The translations under genes were made by a program, and so were the position numbers. From assembly GCA_028274465.1 (NCBI GenBank), contig CM051455.1:104840942-104904941 (forward strand): a stretch of DNA of 64,000 nucleotides, given 5' to 3'. Positions 1 through 9,888 of the stretch are shown piece after piece. The stretch is from Plantago ovata. Lineage: Eukaryota > Streptophyta > Magnoliopsida > Lamiales > Plantaginaceae. A model generated the notes under the pieces. It saw only the letters and a list, made by a program, of their open reading frames with translations, had not been told where the DNA came from and made no database searches. Within the stretch, counting starts at the first letter, position 1. Each line of letters starts with the position of its first letter.

Positions 1-2496
1 CAAAAAGACCTTTGAGCATCACAACTTGTTCAGCTGGAGAGGCACTCTTAAATTTGGCCTTCATATTCTCTCTGATTTGAGCAATGAGATTTGAGCTCAT
101 TAGCTGAGAATATGTCATTTCTTCAGGAAGGATGGAGTGGACAAATGTTTCGAGCTTTAACAGTGAAGTTCTCTTTTTCTCATTTGAGAGATGAAGGTGA
201 AGATCTGAGAAGTCCATTCTCCTGTATCTTTGCCAGTTGCTGACAGACTTAGCAACTCTTGACAAAGTTGTCCTCTTGAAGTTCAAGTAAAGTTCTTCAG
301 AACTTACTTGCTGATCTTCAGTGATAAGTACCACTTCAGTGGTCTCCTTTTGAGCCTGAAAAAGAATTTTATTTAGATCAGGAATGGTTTGGAGAATTGT
401 TTTAGTATATCTGAAACATGATTTACCTGCTGAGACTCAGCAAGCTCATGTAGTACAATTTCCATTCCATGAGGAGCTTGAGTAGCATCCTCCATTTGTT
501 CATCCTGAAATAAATTAAAATTAGACACAAGTACTAAACTGTCAAACTTAGTTTTTATACCAAAATTATTAACTACCTGCTGAGCAGGGAGTGTTGGTTC
601 TGGTGCAGAGGCTTCAGCAACCATCTGACTTGCATCTTGAGAAGTCTGTAGAGAAAGAATAATTTTAGCAAAAGAACAATTTTCAGAATTTGAAGTTTTA
701 CTGATGGTTGAATTAACTACCTGCTGAGGAAGGATAGGTTGTGGCTCAGTCCTTTCAGCATTAACAGTTTCTTCAGCTTCTTGGACTGTTTCTTCAGCAG
801 ACTTCTGATTTTGCTCTAACTGAGAAAGCTGTGCGGTTTCAGCAATCTCCCTTGTCTCTGAATTGACAAGTTGAGCAGAAGCACCTTGACCTTTAAGCTC
901 ACTACTTGTCATGAAGAGATCAATTGACTTGTTGGATGATTCTTCAATCTCCAACTCCATTTGTTTGCTTAAATCTTCCAGTACAAGCTGGACGTTGTCA
1001 ATTGAAGTCTTGGGTGAACTTGGGCCAGTATTCTCAGCATCAAGAGACGCGTCTTTGAATAATGCTTCTTGAGTTTCAGCAACTTCAGGAACTGGAACCA
1101 TTGCTATTTCAGCAACTGGTCCATCAGCAAGTTGGGTTTCAGCAACTTGATGAGTTGCTTGTTCAGCAACCATCTTTTCAGCAGCATCAGCAAGTGCCGC
1201 TCTTTGCATATCAGCAACAATGTCGCTTACTGGTTCCATGGTTTGATCATCTGGAATATCTACAATGTAGATATCTGGGACTTGGGCAGGAATTTCATGT
1301 CCACTGCCTTGTGGTCTATTCTCAGTAGAGTTATCAACATTAAGTTGATTGTTGAAGGCTTCCGCAAACACTTCAACATTGCTGATATATGTTTCAGTAA
1401 TTACTTCAGCAACATCTACTGGCAAATGCGTTTCAGCATTTGTCTGGGAATTGACTGAGGAGTCTTGGACATTAGGAACTGACTGAGAAGCCAGTGTCTT
1501 CTTTCTTTTGTTACTTGTCCGTTTCCTCTTAGGTACGGGATTTGCTGATGACGCTGCAGTCTGAGTGTCATCATCAGCTTTCCTCTTTTTCTTTTTAGAT
1601 TTCTCTAGTTTCCCAGAGTCATCTATTGTTGCCTTTTCAGCAACAGGTGTTGTACACGTACCTTGTTGATTTTCTACAGCAGTTTCATTTGTGTTACCAC
1701 CACCAACAGCAGTTTCATCTCTAAGTTGCTGAGTGGTAACATCTGCAGCTGTTGTATACCTTTCTTGCTGGCTTGTGCTGACAACATTTGCAGTTGTTGT
1801 CTTCTTGGTTTTCTTTCCAGCAATCTTAGGTACATTCTGCTTGTAGAAAGATCTTCCCACATTGCACAAAGATTTCTTTATTGGCAATGGGTTTCTTAGC
1901 TGAATCCTGAAATGTTCAAGGATATAGCATATCTTGATTTCATACATAACTGGAAAGGAAGGTGAGACCTTGTTGTCTTCTACCTTTACCTTGAACTTAG
2001 TAACACAATCAACAAGCCTGTTGAAAATGTACTTGGCCCAGTTAAGTTCCGATCTATTTTCATAGATATGCATCAGCAATGGCCATCTTCTCAGGCCTAC
2101 TTGGTCAATTCCTCCAACTTGGGAGTCAATAACTTTTATTAGTAGCAGAGCTACTAGACCAAGTGAATGGCAGAGATGCTTTCTCTTAACGTGCTTTGTC
2201 CAAGTCACGGGAGCTATCTCGCCTTTCTTTATCTTTGCATTTCTGACGTCACTGTAGAAAGCTTCAATTTCTTCGTCAGAAGCAGTGACGTCATCTTCAG
2301 TTCCAGTGGTTGGAATCTGAAAAATCTCTGCTAAATCAGTCCATTTCAGGACGATTTGCGTGTTCTGAACATAAGTAAGGATCACTTTTTCAGTGACTCC
2401 ATTACTGTCTGTAAGGGACTGGATTTCTGCATTGTTGTAGAATTCCATAGTATCAATCATGCTCACTTGCTTAGTGCGAGCAGAGATAAAGTTCAT
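1..2496 (-). CDS. Sirevirus env-like third-ORF protein (copy A), spliced, partial
   Basis: An open frame of 707 codons runs from 2496 to 373. Three GT-AG introns (646-720, 505-576, 356-426) split its end, and after the third the frame stays open to position 1, so the gene leaves the window. The N-terminal ~200 residues (around RWPLLMHIYE and LNWAKYIFNRLV) resemble the 'putative plant transposon protein' domain found in third ORFs of plant retroelements. The middle carries lysine/arginine clusters (KKKKRK, KRKRTSNKRKK) that look like nuclear localisation signals. The C-terminal half is acidic, glutamine-rich and full of VAE motifs. I see no signal peptide and no convincing membrane segment, so 'envelope' is only a positional name. 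The start is uncertain: open frame continues upstream of 2496 into the SINE insertion near 2584. Frame calls are by eye. Confidence 0.75.
356..426 (-). other. Intron 3 of env-like gene (71 nt)
   Basis: The boundary is CAGCAG|GTAAATC, ending in ATTCTTTTTCAG. It contains an in-frame TAA, so retention ends the protein near 373, whereas removal lets the frame continue through position 1. The preceding microexon is 427-504 (78 nt). Copy B equivalent: 5548-5617. Confidence 0.7.
505..576 (-). other. Intron 2 of env-like gene (72 nt)
   Basis: The boundary is CAGCAG|GTAGTTAATA, ending in TTTATTTCAG. It starts like intron 1 and leaves a 69-nt microexon (577-645) between them. It is in frame without a stop. 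Copy B equivalent: 5696-5765. Confidence 0.65.
646..720 (-). other. Intron 1 of env-like gene (75 nt)
   Basis: On the minus strand the boundary is CAGCAG|GTAGTTAATT and the end is a pyrimidine-rich stretch TTCTTTCTCTACAG. The length is a multiple of three with no stop, so retention would also leave the frame open. Copy B has the matching intron at 5835-5908. Confidence 0.65.
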
Positions 2497-2583
2497 GAGG
2501 CCTTGCTGCTTGATGAACTCAAGCGCCTCTTCATTTTGGTCATCAAATTCTTGTTCATAAAAGTACCTATGTACTTTTCTTTT

Positions 2584-2715
2584 ACCAATGAGGTCTAGCT
2601 CAATTGGTTAGATTGAGGTGTCATGACACTAGAGGTCATAGGTTCAATTCTCGTCAAATGCGGGATTATTTATAGTTTATTACTAGCTTTGTAATAGTTC
2701 GATTATTAAAAAAAA
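2584..2715 (+). mobile_element. tRNA-derived SINE inserted in copy A
   Basis: Has a pol III A box (TAGCTCAATTGG, 2596-2607), a B box-like sequence (GGTTCAATTCT, 2641-2651), a short body and an A-rich tail. It is flanked by an 11-bp direct repeat, acttttctttt, at 2573-2583 and 2716-2726. Copy B has this target sequence once and no insert (about 7790-7800), so it is a filled/empty site pair. A 5'-truncated relative lies at 31616-31753. Confidence 0.85.
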
Positions 2716-2716
2716 A

Positions 2717-3005
2717 CTTTTCTTTTGCAAACCCTCCCCATTGCATCAACATCTCACACTTTGCAGTGTCAAGATATGACGGAGGCATAGGTTTTACAGT
2801 GATTCGGTCATTTTTCAACACAACTTTCGTTGTGTCTGGGGTCAGAGTAGTCACCGGAGTAGTGCGTGTTTCAGCACTATCAACCTTTGACGATTTTGAG
2901 GACTTAGATGACTGTCTCTTGGGAGCTATTTCTTATATAGCACGAAAGATTGTACGAAAAGAGATAGTTTGCTTTTTGACCGGAGGTACAGTAGATTCAG
3001 GCTAG
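2717..3005 (-). pseudogene. N-terminal remnant of the env-like gene (copy A)
   Basis: In the minus-strand frame this encodes a serine/lysine-rich segment (SSKSSKSSKVDSAETRTT) followed by a conserved-looking block ending in MLMQWGG, upstream of the main env-like frame. An in-frame stop lies near 2930 and the SINE separates it from the rest. The same block is at 7800-8076 in copy B, where two in-frame stops lie before the downstream part. Either the reading frame is degenerate or an intron joins the pieces. Confidence 0.5.
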
Positions 3006-3059
3006 AATTTGCAGAGAAAGGAAATGTGAGTTAAAGAATTTGTCATTTCTCTAACTCCT

Positions 3060-3164
3060 TCTTTATATAGTGTCTCTGGTGTGTGAGAAACTCAATCGAT
3101 TTGAGCTCTCAGCAAGGGTAAAACAGAGAAACACTGGAGATAGTGGAGCCTTTGCATTGAATGC
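3060..3164 (-). promoter_or_regulatory. LTR-like internal promoter candidate upstream of env-like gene (copy A)
   Basis: On the minus strand a TATA box, CACTATATAAAG (3061-3072), lies downstream of CTTTGCATTGAATGC as read on the plus strand (3150-3164). The element's own LTR has the same pair: TATA at 15705-15718 and CTTTGCATTAAATGC at 15844-15858. The position between pol and the env-like gene would suit an internal promoter. Transcription from it is inference. Confidence 0.45.
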
Positions 3165-3458
3165 GTAGTGGCCCACTAACTAAAACCGTCAGAGCACTCT
3201 CTCTCTTTGTTTTGTTAGCCGTTAGATTAATAACTCCTTTTAATCAATGGCCACGATTGAATTTCATGTCATGATTATTGCGAGTTTATCTGTGCCAGCT
3301 TAACGTCACAAATTGATTTTACCGAGTAGTAATAGGGATAGATTGCTTGCTGAAATAGACAAGAATCTTTTCAGCGAGTTTGAATTAACAATCTAGATAC
3401 TTGCTGAAAGTTCCCCCTTACTTAGATATCTCATATTTTCTAAGTTTAAAAGATATTT

Positions 3459-3817
3459 CTGATTTCCCGTATCAGTAAATTCTTTTGCACTTGAGACATC
3501 CTTTGGTAAAATCTGAGAGAGAGATGAGCTTTGCTCTTTTCTGAGTTCCCGTCTCAGAAAATTCCTTTGATACTTGAATACCTGTTTCAGTATCTTTTGA
3601 TTGTCTGAGTACCCGTCTCAGCAATCCTTAAGTTCTTTCACTTACTGAGTGCCTGTCTCAGCAAATGGTCAAGTTTCCTAACAAATACCTGTTTTGAAGG
3701 AATTACTTGCTGAATGCCTGTTTCAGCAATCATGTTGTGACTTATCATTTCTTAGAAGAAATCAGTGACTTGGTCTTTTGGACAGGAATACTTTGGCTTG
3801 CTGAATACCTGTTTCAG
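3459..3817. repeat. Array of seven 17-bp palindromes (copy A)
   Basis: Seven copies of an imperfect palindrome with consensus near CTGARTNCCYGTYTCAG start at 3459, 3541, 3574, 3605, 3645, 3710 and 3801, spaced about 30-90 bp. A weaker eighth lies near 3685-3700. The arms CTGA and TCAG are nearly invariant. The array sits in the gap between the RNase H stop and the env-like gene and is repeated in copy B. Confidence 0.85.
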
Positions 3818-3837
3818 CATTCTGCCAAGTGTATCCT

Positions 3838-4720
3838 TTATTGAGGTAGTTCAATCAATCCAAGGTTATACCTTAGCATTGCGAACCTATTATCCGGTAG
3901 GGGCTTGGTAAAGATGTCAGCAAGCTGATCTTCAGTACCTACTTTCACAACCTCAATATCACCTTTTTCCACATGATCTCTAATGAAATGATGTCTAATA
4001 TCAATGTGCTTGGTCCTAGAGTGAAACTTAGGATTTTGCGTAATTGCAATAGCACTTGTATTATCACAAAAGATTGGTGTTTTCTTTGCAGAAAATACCA
4101 TAATCTCTTAATTGTTGCTGAATCCATAGGATTTGAGCTGTGCAACAACCAGCTGCAATGTATTCAGATTCAGTAGATGAATTGGCGACACACGTTTGCT
4201 TCTTGCTGAACCATGATATTAATCTAGTACCCAAAAACTGACAAGTTCCAGAGGTACTTTTCTATCAAGAGTTGATCCACCATGATCAGCATCAGAATAG
4301 CCAACCAATTCAAGTCCAGAATCTTTGGATACCATAATCCAACATTGACTGTACCTTTAACATATTTCAGTATTTAATTGCCTTTTTGTAGTGTGATTTC
4401 TTGGATCAGATTGGAATCTTGCACACACACAAACAGCATACTGAATGTCAGGTCTACTTGCTGTTAAATACAACAAGGAACCAATGAGCTTCCTATACTT
4501 GTGTTCTTCAACACTTTTGTCCTCTTTAGTATAGCCCAATTTGGTACCAACACTCATAGGATCTTTTCAGGTTTTTCATCCTCTTTGATCCTAAACTTTA
4601 TGAGCATTTCTTTCGCATACTTTGCTTGATTTATGAATATTCCATCTTTGAGTTGCTTGGACTTGCAACCCTAGGAAATAATTCAATTTTCCCCATCATA
4701 CTCATTTCAAATTATTAGTC
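3838..4720 (-). pseudogene. Ty1/copia RNase H and RT C-terminus fragment (copy A)
   Basis: The last ~85 codons are open (IFCDNTSAIAITQNPKFHSR, a copia RNase H motif). Toward the gap the frame breaks at several single-base indels compared with 8906-9790, for example in the T run near 4260, near 4328, and near 4664. The fragment stops at the N gap. The indels look like assembly error at a contig end rather than old mutation. Confidence 0.85.
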
Positions 4721-4820
4721 NNNNNNNNNNNNNNNNNNNNNNNNNNNNNNNNNNNNNNNNNNNNNNNNNNNNNNNNNNNNNNNNNNNNNNNNNNNNNNNN
4801 NNNNNNNNNNNNNNNNNNNN
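4721..4820. other. Assembly gap (100 N)
   Basis: Exactly 100 unknown bases, the usual placeholder for a scaffold gap of unknown size. It lies between two copies of the same retrotransposon region, so the true structure here is unknown. Confidence 0.98.
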
Positions 4821-7700
4821 GCCAGTTTTTCAAGGCAGCCCTTTTTCTGGCGTATTCTTTTCAGTATCAGCACCTGTAAAGGGTGCTTGATTTTCAGCAG
4901 CAGCAGGGAGGGGTTGAGATCTTGCTGAGATTGTTGTTGTTCAGCTTGCTGATTGTCAGATGGAGTATTTTCAGCACTGTTAACTTCATCCACCAGCACC
5001 GGACTTGGACCTTGATTGTCATCACGTCATCTTTTTGTCCTTAGAATTTTCCTTCATCATCACTGGATCAGTGGGATGTTTCCATCTTTTCTTCTTCTTC
5101 ATCATCTGTCAAAATGACTAGCTCAACATGTTGTACAAAGCACACTTGTCACTTCCTCTTCCTCAGTTAATTTGTGGGGATCAGCCACCACAGGAACAAA
5201 AAGACTTTGAGCATCACAACTTGTTCAGCTGGAGAGGCACTCTTAAATTTGGCCTTCATATTCTCTCTGATTTGAGCAATCAGATTTGAGCTCTTTGCTG
5301 AGAATATGTCATTTCTTCAGGAAGGATGGAGTGGACAAATGTTTCGAGCTTTAACAGTGAAGATCTCTTTTCTCATTTGAGAGATGAAGGTGAAGATCTG
5401 AGAAGTCCATTCTCCTGTATCTTTGCCAGTTGCTGACGGACTTAGCAACTCTTGACAAAGTTGTCCTCTTGAAGTCAAGTAAAGTTCTTCAGAACTTACT
5501 TGCTGATCTTCAGTGATGAGTACCACTTCAGTGGTCTCCTTTTGAGCCTGAAAAAGAATTTTATTTAGATCAGGATTGGTTTGGAGAATTGTTTTAGTAA
5601 ATCTGAAACATGATTACCTGCTGAGAGTCAGCAAGCTCATGTAGTACAATTTCCATTCCATGAGGAGCTTGAGTAGCATCCTCCATTTGTTCATCCTGAA
5701 ATAAATTAAATTAGACACAAGTACTAAGCTGTCAAACTTAGTTTTTATACCAAATTATTAACTACCTGCTGAGCAGGGAGTGTTGGTTCTGGTGCAGAGG
5801 CTTCAGCAACCATCTGACTTGCATCTTGAGAAGTCTGTAGAGAAAGAATAATTTTAGCAAAAGAAAATTTTCAGAATTTGAAGTTTTACTGATGGTTGAA
5901 TTAACTACCTGCTGAGGAAGGACAGGTTGTGGCTCAGTCCTTTCAGCATTAACAGTTTCTTCAGCTTCTTGGACTGTTTCTTCAGCGACTTCTGATTTTG
6001 CTCTAACTGAGAAAGCTGTGCGGTTTCAGCAATCTCCCTTGTCTCTGAATTGACAAGTTGAGCAGAAGCATCTTGACCTTTAAGCTCACTGCTTGTCATG
6101 AAGAGATCATTGACTTGTTGGATGATTCTTCAATCTCCAACTCCATTTGTTTGCTAAATCTTCCAGTACAAGCTGGACTTGTCAATTGAAGTCTTGGGTG
6201 AACTTGGGCCAGTATTCTCAGCATCAAGAGATGCGTCTTTGAATAATGCTTCTTGAGTTTCAGCAACTTCAGGAACTGGAACCATTGCTATCTCAGCAAC
6301 TGGTCCATCAGCAAGCTGGGTTTCAGCAACTTGATGAGTTGCTTGTTCAGCAACCATCTTTCAGCAGCAGCAAGTGCCGCTCTTTGCAGATCAGCAGCAA
6401 TGTCGCTTACTGGTTCCATGGTTTGATCATCTAGAATATCTACAATGTAGATATCTGGGACTTGGGCAGGAATTTCATTTCCACTGCCTTGTGGTCTATT
6501 CTCAGTAGAGTTATCAACGTTAAGTTGATTGTTGAAGGCTTCCGCAAACACTTCAACATTGCTGATATATGTTTCAGTAATTATTTCAGCAACATCTACT
6601 GGCAAATGCGTTTCAGCATTTGTCTGGGAATTGACTGAGGAGTCTTGGACATTGGGACTGACTGAGAAGCCAGTGTCTTCTTTCTTTTGTTACTTGTCCG
6701 TTTCCTCTTAGGTACGGGATTTGCTGATGACGCTGCAGTCTGAGTGTCATCATCAGCTTTCCTCTTTTTCTTTTTAGATTTCTCCAGTTTCCCAGAGTCA
6801 TCTATTGTTGCATTTTCAGCAACGGTGTTGTACACGTACCTTGTTGATTTCTACAGCAGTTTCATTTGTGTTACCACCACCAACAGCAGTTTCATCTCTA
6901 AGTTGCTGAGTGGTAACATCTGCAGCTGTTGTATACCTTTCTTGCTGGCTTGTGCTGACAACATTTGCAGTTGTTGTCTTCTTGGTTTTCTTTCCAGCAA
7001 TCTTAGGTACATTCTGCTTGTAGAAAGATCTTCCCACATTGCACACAGATTTCTTGATTGGCAATGGGTTTCTTAGCTGAATCCTGAAATGTTCAAGGAT
7101 ATAGCATATCTTGATTCCATACATAACTGGAAAGGAAGGTGAGACCTTGTTGTCTTCTACCTTTACCTTAAACTTAGTAACACAATCAACAAGCCTGTTG
7201 AAAATGTACTTAGCCCAGTTAAGTTCCGATTTATTTCATAGATATGCATCAGCAATGGCCATCTTCTCAGGCCTACTTGGTCAATTCCTCCAACTTGGGA
7301 GTCAAGAACTTTAATCAGTAGCAGAGCTACTAGACCAAGTGAATGGCAGAGATGCTTTCTCTTAACGTGCTTTGTCCAAGTCACGGGAGCTATCTCGCCT
7401 TTCTTCATCTTTGCATTTCTGACGTCACTGTAGAAAGCTTCAATTTCTTCGTCAGAAGCAGTGACGTCATCTTCAGTTCCAGTGGTTGGAATCTGAAAAA
7501 TCTCCGCTAAATCAGTCCATTTCAGGACGATTTGCGTGTTCTGAACATAAGTAAGGATCACTTTTTCAGTGACTCCATTACTGTCTGTAAGGGACTGGAT
7601 TTCTGCATTGTTGTAGAATTCCATGTATCAATCATGCTCACTTGCTTAGTGCGAGCAGAGATAAAGTTCATGAGGCCTTGCTGCTTGATGAACTTCTTCA
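4821..7700 (-). pseudogene. Env-like gene, copy B (frameshifted)
   Basis: Homologous to 1-2496 and extends further 3', into a glutamine-rich tail near 4850-5000 (SDNQQAEQQQSQQD). The frame breaks repeatedly at single-base losses relative to copy A, many but not all in short homopolymers or repeats. The three short introns are recognisable at 5835-5908, 5696-5765 and 5548-5617. A start with ATG near 7698 is possible upstream of the block matching copy A. Because the other copy is open, these breaks may be sequencing errors near the gap. Confidence 0.75.
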
Positions 7701-7799
7701 TGGTATCAATTCTTGTTCTAAAGATAATGTCATGTTCTATGTTGCTTGTTCACATCTCTCTTTGTCAGTTTTTCTTCATAGTACCTTCACTTTTCTTTT

Positions 7800-8236
7800 G
7801 CAACCCTCCCCATTGCATCAACATCTCACACTTTGCAGTGTCAAGATATGACGGAGGCATAGGTTTTACAGTGATTCGGTCATTTTTCAACACAACTTTC
7901 GTTGTGTCTGGGGTCAGAGTAGTCACCGGAGTAGTGCGTGTTTCAGCACTATCAACCTTTGACGATTTTGAGGACTTAGATGACTGTCTCTTGGGAGCTA
8001 TTTCTTATATAGCACGAAAGATTGTACGAAAAGAGATAGTTTGCTTTTTGACCGGAGGTACAGTAGATTCAGGCTAGAATTTGCAGAGAAAGGAAATGTG
8101 AGTTAAAGAATTTTGTCATTTCTCTAACTCCTTCTTTATATAGTGTCTCTGGTGTGTGAGAAACTCAATCGATTGAGCTCTCAGCAAGGGTAAAACAGAG
8201 AAACACTGGAGATAGTGGAGCCTTTGCATTGAATGC
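7800..8236 (-). promoter_or_regulatory. Promoter-like block and env-like N-terminal remnant (copy B)
   Basis: Second copy of the arrangement at 2717-3164. The TATA box is at 8134-8145 (minus strand), the CTTTGCATTGAATGC block at 8222-8236, and the degenerate N-terminal coding block at about 7800-8076. The 200 bases upstream contain further plant-promoter-like sequence. Function is inferred from the match to the LTR. Confidence 0.42.
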
Positions 8237-8528
8237 GTAGTGGCCCACTAACTAAAACCGTCAGAGCACTCTCTCTCTTTGTTTTGTTAGCCGTTAGATT
8301 AATAATTCCTTTTAATCAATGGCCACGATTGAATTTCATGTCATGATTATTGTGATTTTATCTGTGCCAGCTTAACGTCACAAATTGATTTTACCGAGTA
8401 ATAAGGGATAGATTGCTTGCTGAAATAGACAAGAATCTTTTCAGCGAGTTTGAATTAACAATCTAGATACTTGCTGAAAATTTCCCCTTACTTAGATATC
8501 TCATATTTTCTAAGTTTAAAAGACATTT

Positions 8529-8885
8529 CTGATTTCCCGTATCAGTAAACTCTTTTGCACTTGAGACATCCTTTGGTATAATCTGAGAGATGAGCTTTTG
8601 CTCTTTTTCTGAGTTCCCGTCTCAGAAAATTCCTTTAATACTTGAATACCTGTTTCAGTATCTTTTGATTGTCTGAGTACCCGTCTCAGCAATCCTTAAG
8701 TTCTTTCACTTACGGAGTGCCTGTCTCAGCAAATGGTCAAGTTTCCTAACAAATACATGTTTTGAAGGAATTACTTGCTGAATGCCTGTTTCAGCAATCA
8801 TGTTGTGACTTATCATTTCTTAGAAGAAATCAGTGACTTGGTCTTTTGGGCAGGAATACTTTGGCTTGCTGAATACCTGTTTCAG
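8529..8885. repeat. Array of seven 17-bp palindromes (copy B)
   Basis: Counterpart of 3459-3817, with the same CTGA...TCAG palindromes in the same order. The first is at 8529-8545 and the last at 8869-8885, immediately after the RNase H stop codon in transcript order. Most cores are identical to copy A; one (near 8714) has lost its CTGA arm. Confidence 0.85.
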
Positions 8886-8905
8886 CATTCTGCCAAGTGT
8901 ATCAT

Positions 8906-9888
8906 TTATTGAGGTAGTTCAATCAATCCAAGGTTATACCTTAGCATTGCGAACCTATTATCCGGTAGGGGCTTGGTAAAGATGTCTGCAAGCTGATCTT
9001 CAGTACCTACTTTCACAACCTCAATATCACCTTTTTCCACATAATCTCTAATGAAATGATGTCTAATGTCAATGTGCTTGGTCCTAGAGTGAAACTTAGG
9101 ATTTTGCGTAATTGCAATAGCACTTATATTATCACAAAAGATTGGTGTTTTCTTTGCAGAAATACCATAATCTCTTAATTGTTGCTGAATCCATAGGATT
9201 TGAGTTGTGCAACAACCAGCTGCAATGTATTCAGATTCAGTAGATGAATTGGCGACACACGTTTGCTTCTTGCTGAACCATGATATTAATCTAGTACCCA
9301 AAAACTGACAAGTTCCAGAGGTACTTTTTCTATCAAGAGTTGATCCACCATGATCAGCATCAGAATAGCCAACCAATTCAAGTCCAGAATCTTTAGGATA
9401 CCATAATCCAACATTGACTGTACCTTTAACATATTTCAGTATTTTAATTGCCTTTTTGTAGTGTGATTCTCTTGGATCAGATTGGAATCTTGCACACACA
9501 CAAACAGCATACTGAATGTCAGGTCTACTTGCTGTTAGATACAACAAGGAACCAATGAGCTTCCTATACTTGTGTTCTTCAACACTTTTGTCCTCTTTAG
9601 TATAGCCCAATTTGGTACCAACACTCATAGGGATCTTTTCAGGTTTCTCATCCTCTTTGATCCTAAACTTTATGAGCATTTCTTTCGCATACTTTGCTTG
9701 ATTTATGAATATTCCATCTTTGAGTTGCTTGACTTGCAACCCTAGGAAATAATTCAATTTTCCCATCATACTCATTTCAAACTTATTAGTCATGAGTTTG
9801 GCAAAATCATCACAAAGTTGCTTGTCCTTAGATCCAAAAATTATGTCATCCACATAAATTTGAACTTAGATTAATTTACCATCATGGT
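8906..9888 (-). pseudogene. copia RT C-terminal part and RNase H
   Basis: Open for 315 codons after a stop near 9870. It begins at the RT catalytic motif (YVDDIIFGSKD), continues through the palm/thumb (MGKLNYFLGLQ, SRPDIQYAV) and into RNase H (SDADHGGSTLDRKSTSG, STESEYIAA, FCDNISAIAITQNPKFHSRT). It ends with LGLIELPQ. The in-frame TAA sits just upstream of YVDD, so RT is interrupted at its active site. Confidence 0.9.

Larger units (their letters stand above)
1..4720 (-). mobile_element. Second partial Sirevirus-like copy (copy A): RNase H end plus env-like gene
   Basis: This stretch repeats 5200-9790 nearly base for base: the RNase H end (3838-4720), the palindrome array, the promoter-like block and the env-like gene. 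It is cut at the window edge (position 1) and at the N gap (4721). It differs from copy B by a SINE at 2584-2715 and by unlike sequence around 2520-2583, so it is either another haplotype or another element. Sequence near position 1 is clean, and sequence near the gap has indels. Confidence 0.85.

Noticed and set aside
1062..2598. Long plus-strand open frames opposite the env-like gene
   Set aside because: They are low-complexity mirror frames of the glutamine- and glutamate-rich minus-strand gene and have no motifs.
3459..3817. Spaced repeats that could be read as a CRISPR-like array
   Set aside because: The units are short palindromes with uneven spacing inside a plant retrotransposon; no cas genes and no prokaryotic context.
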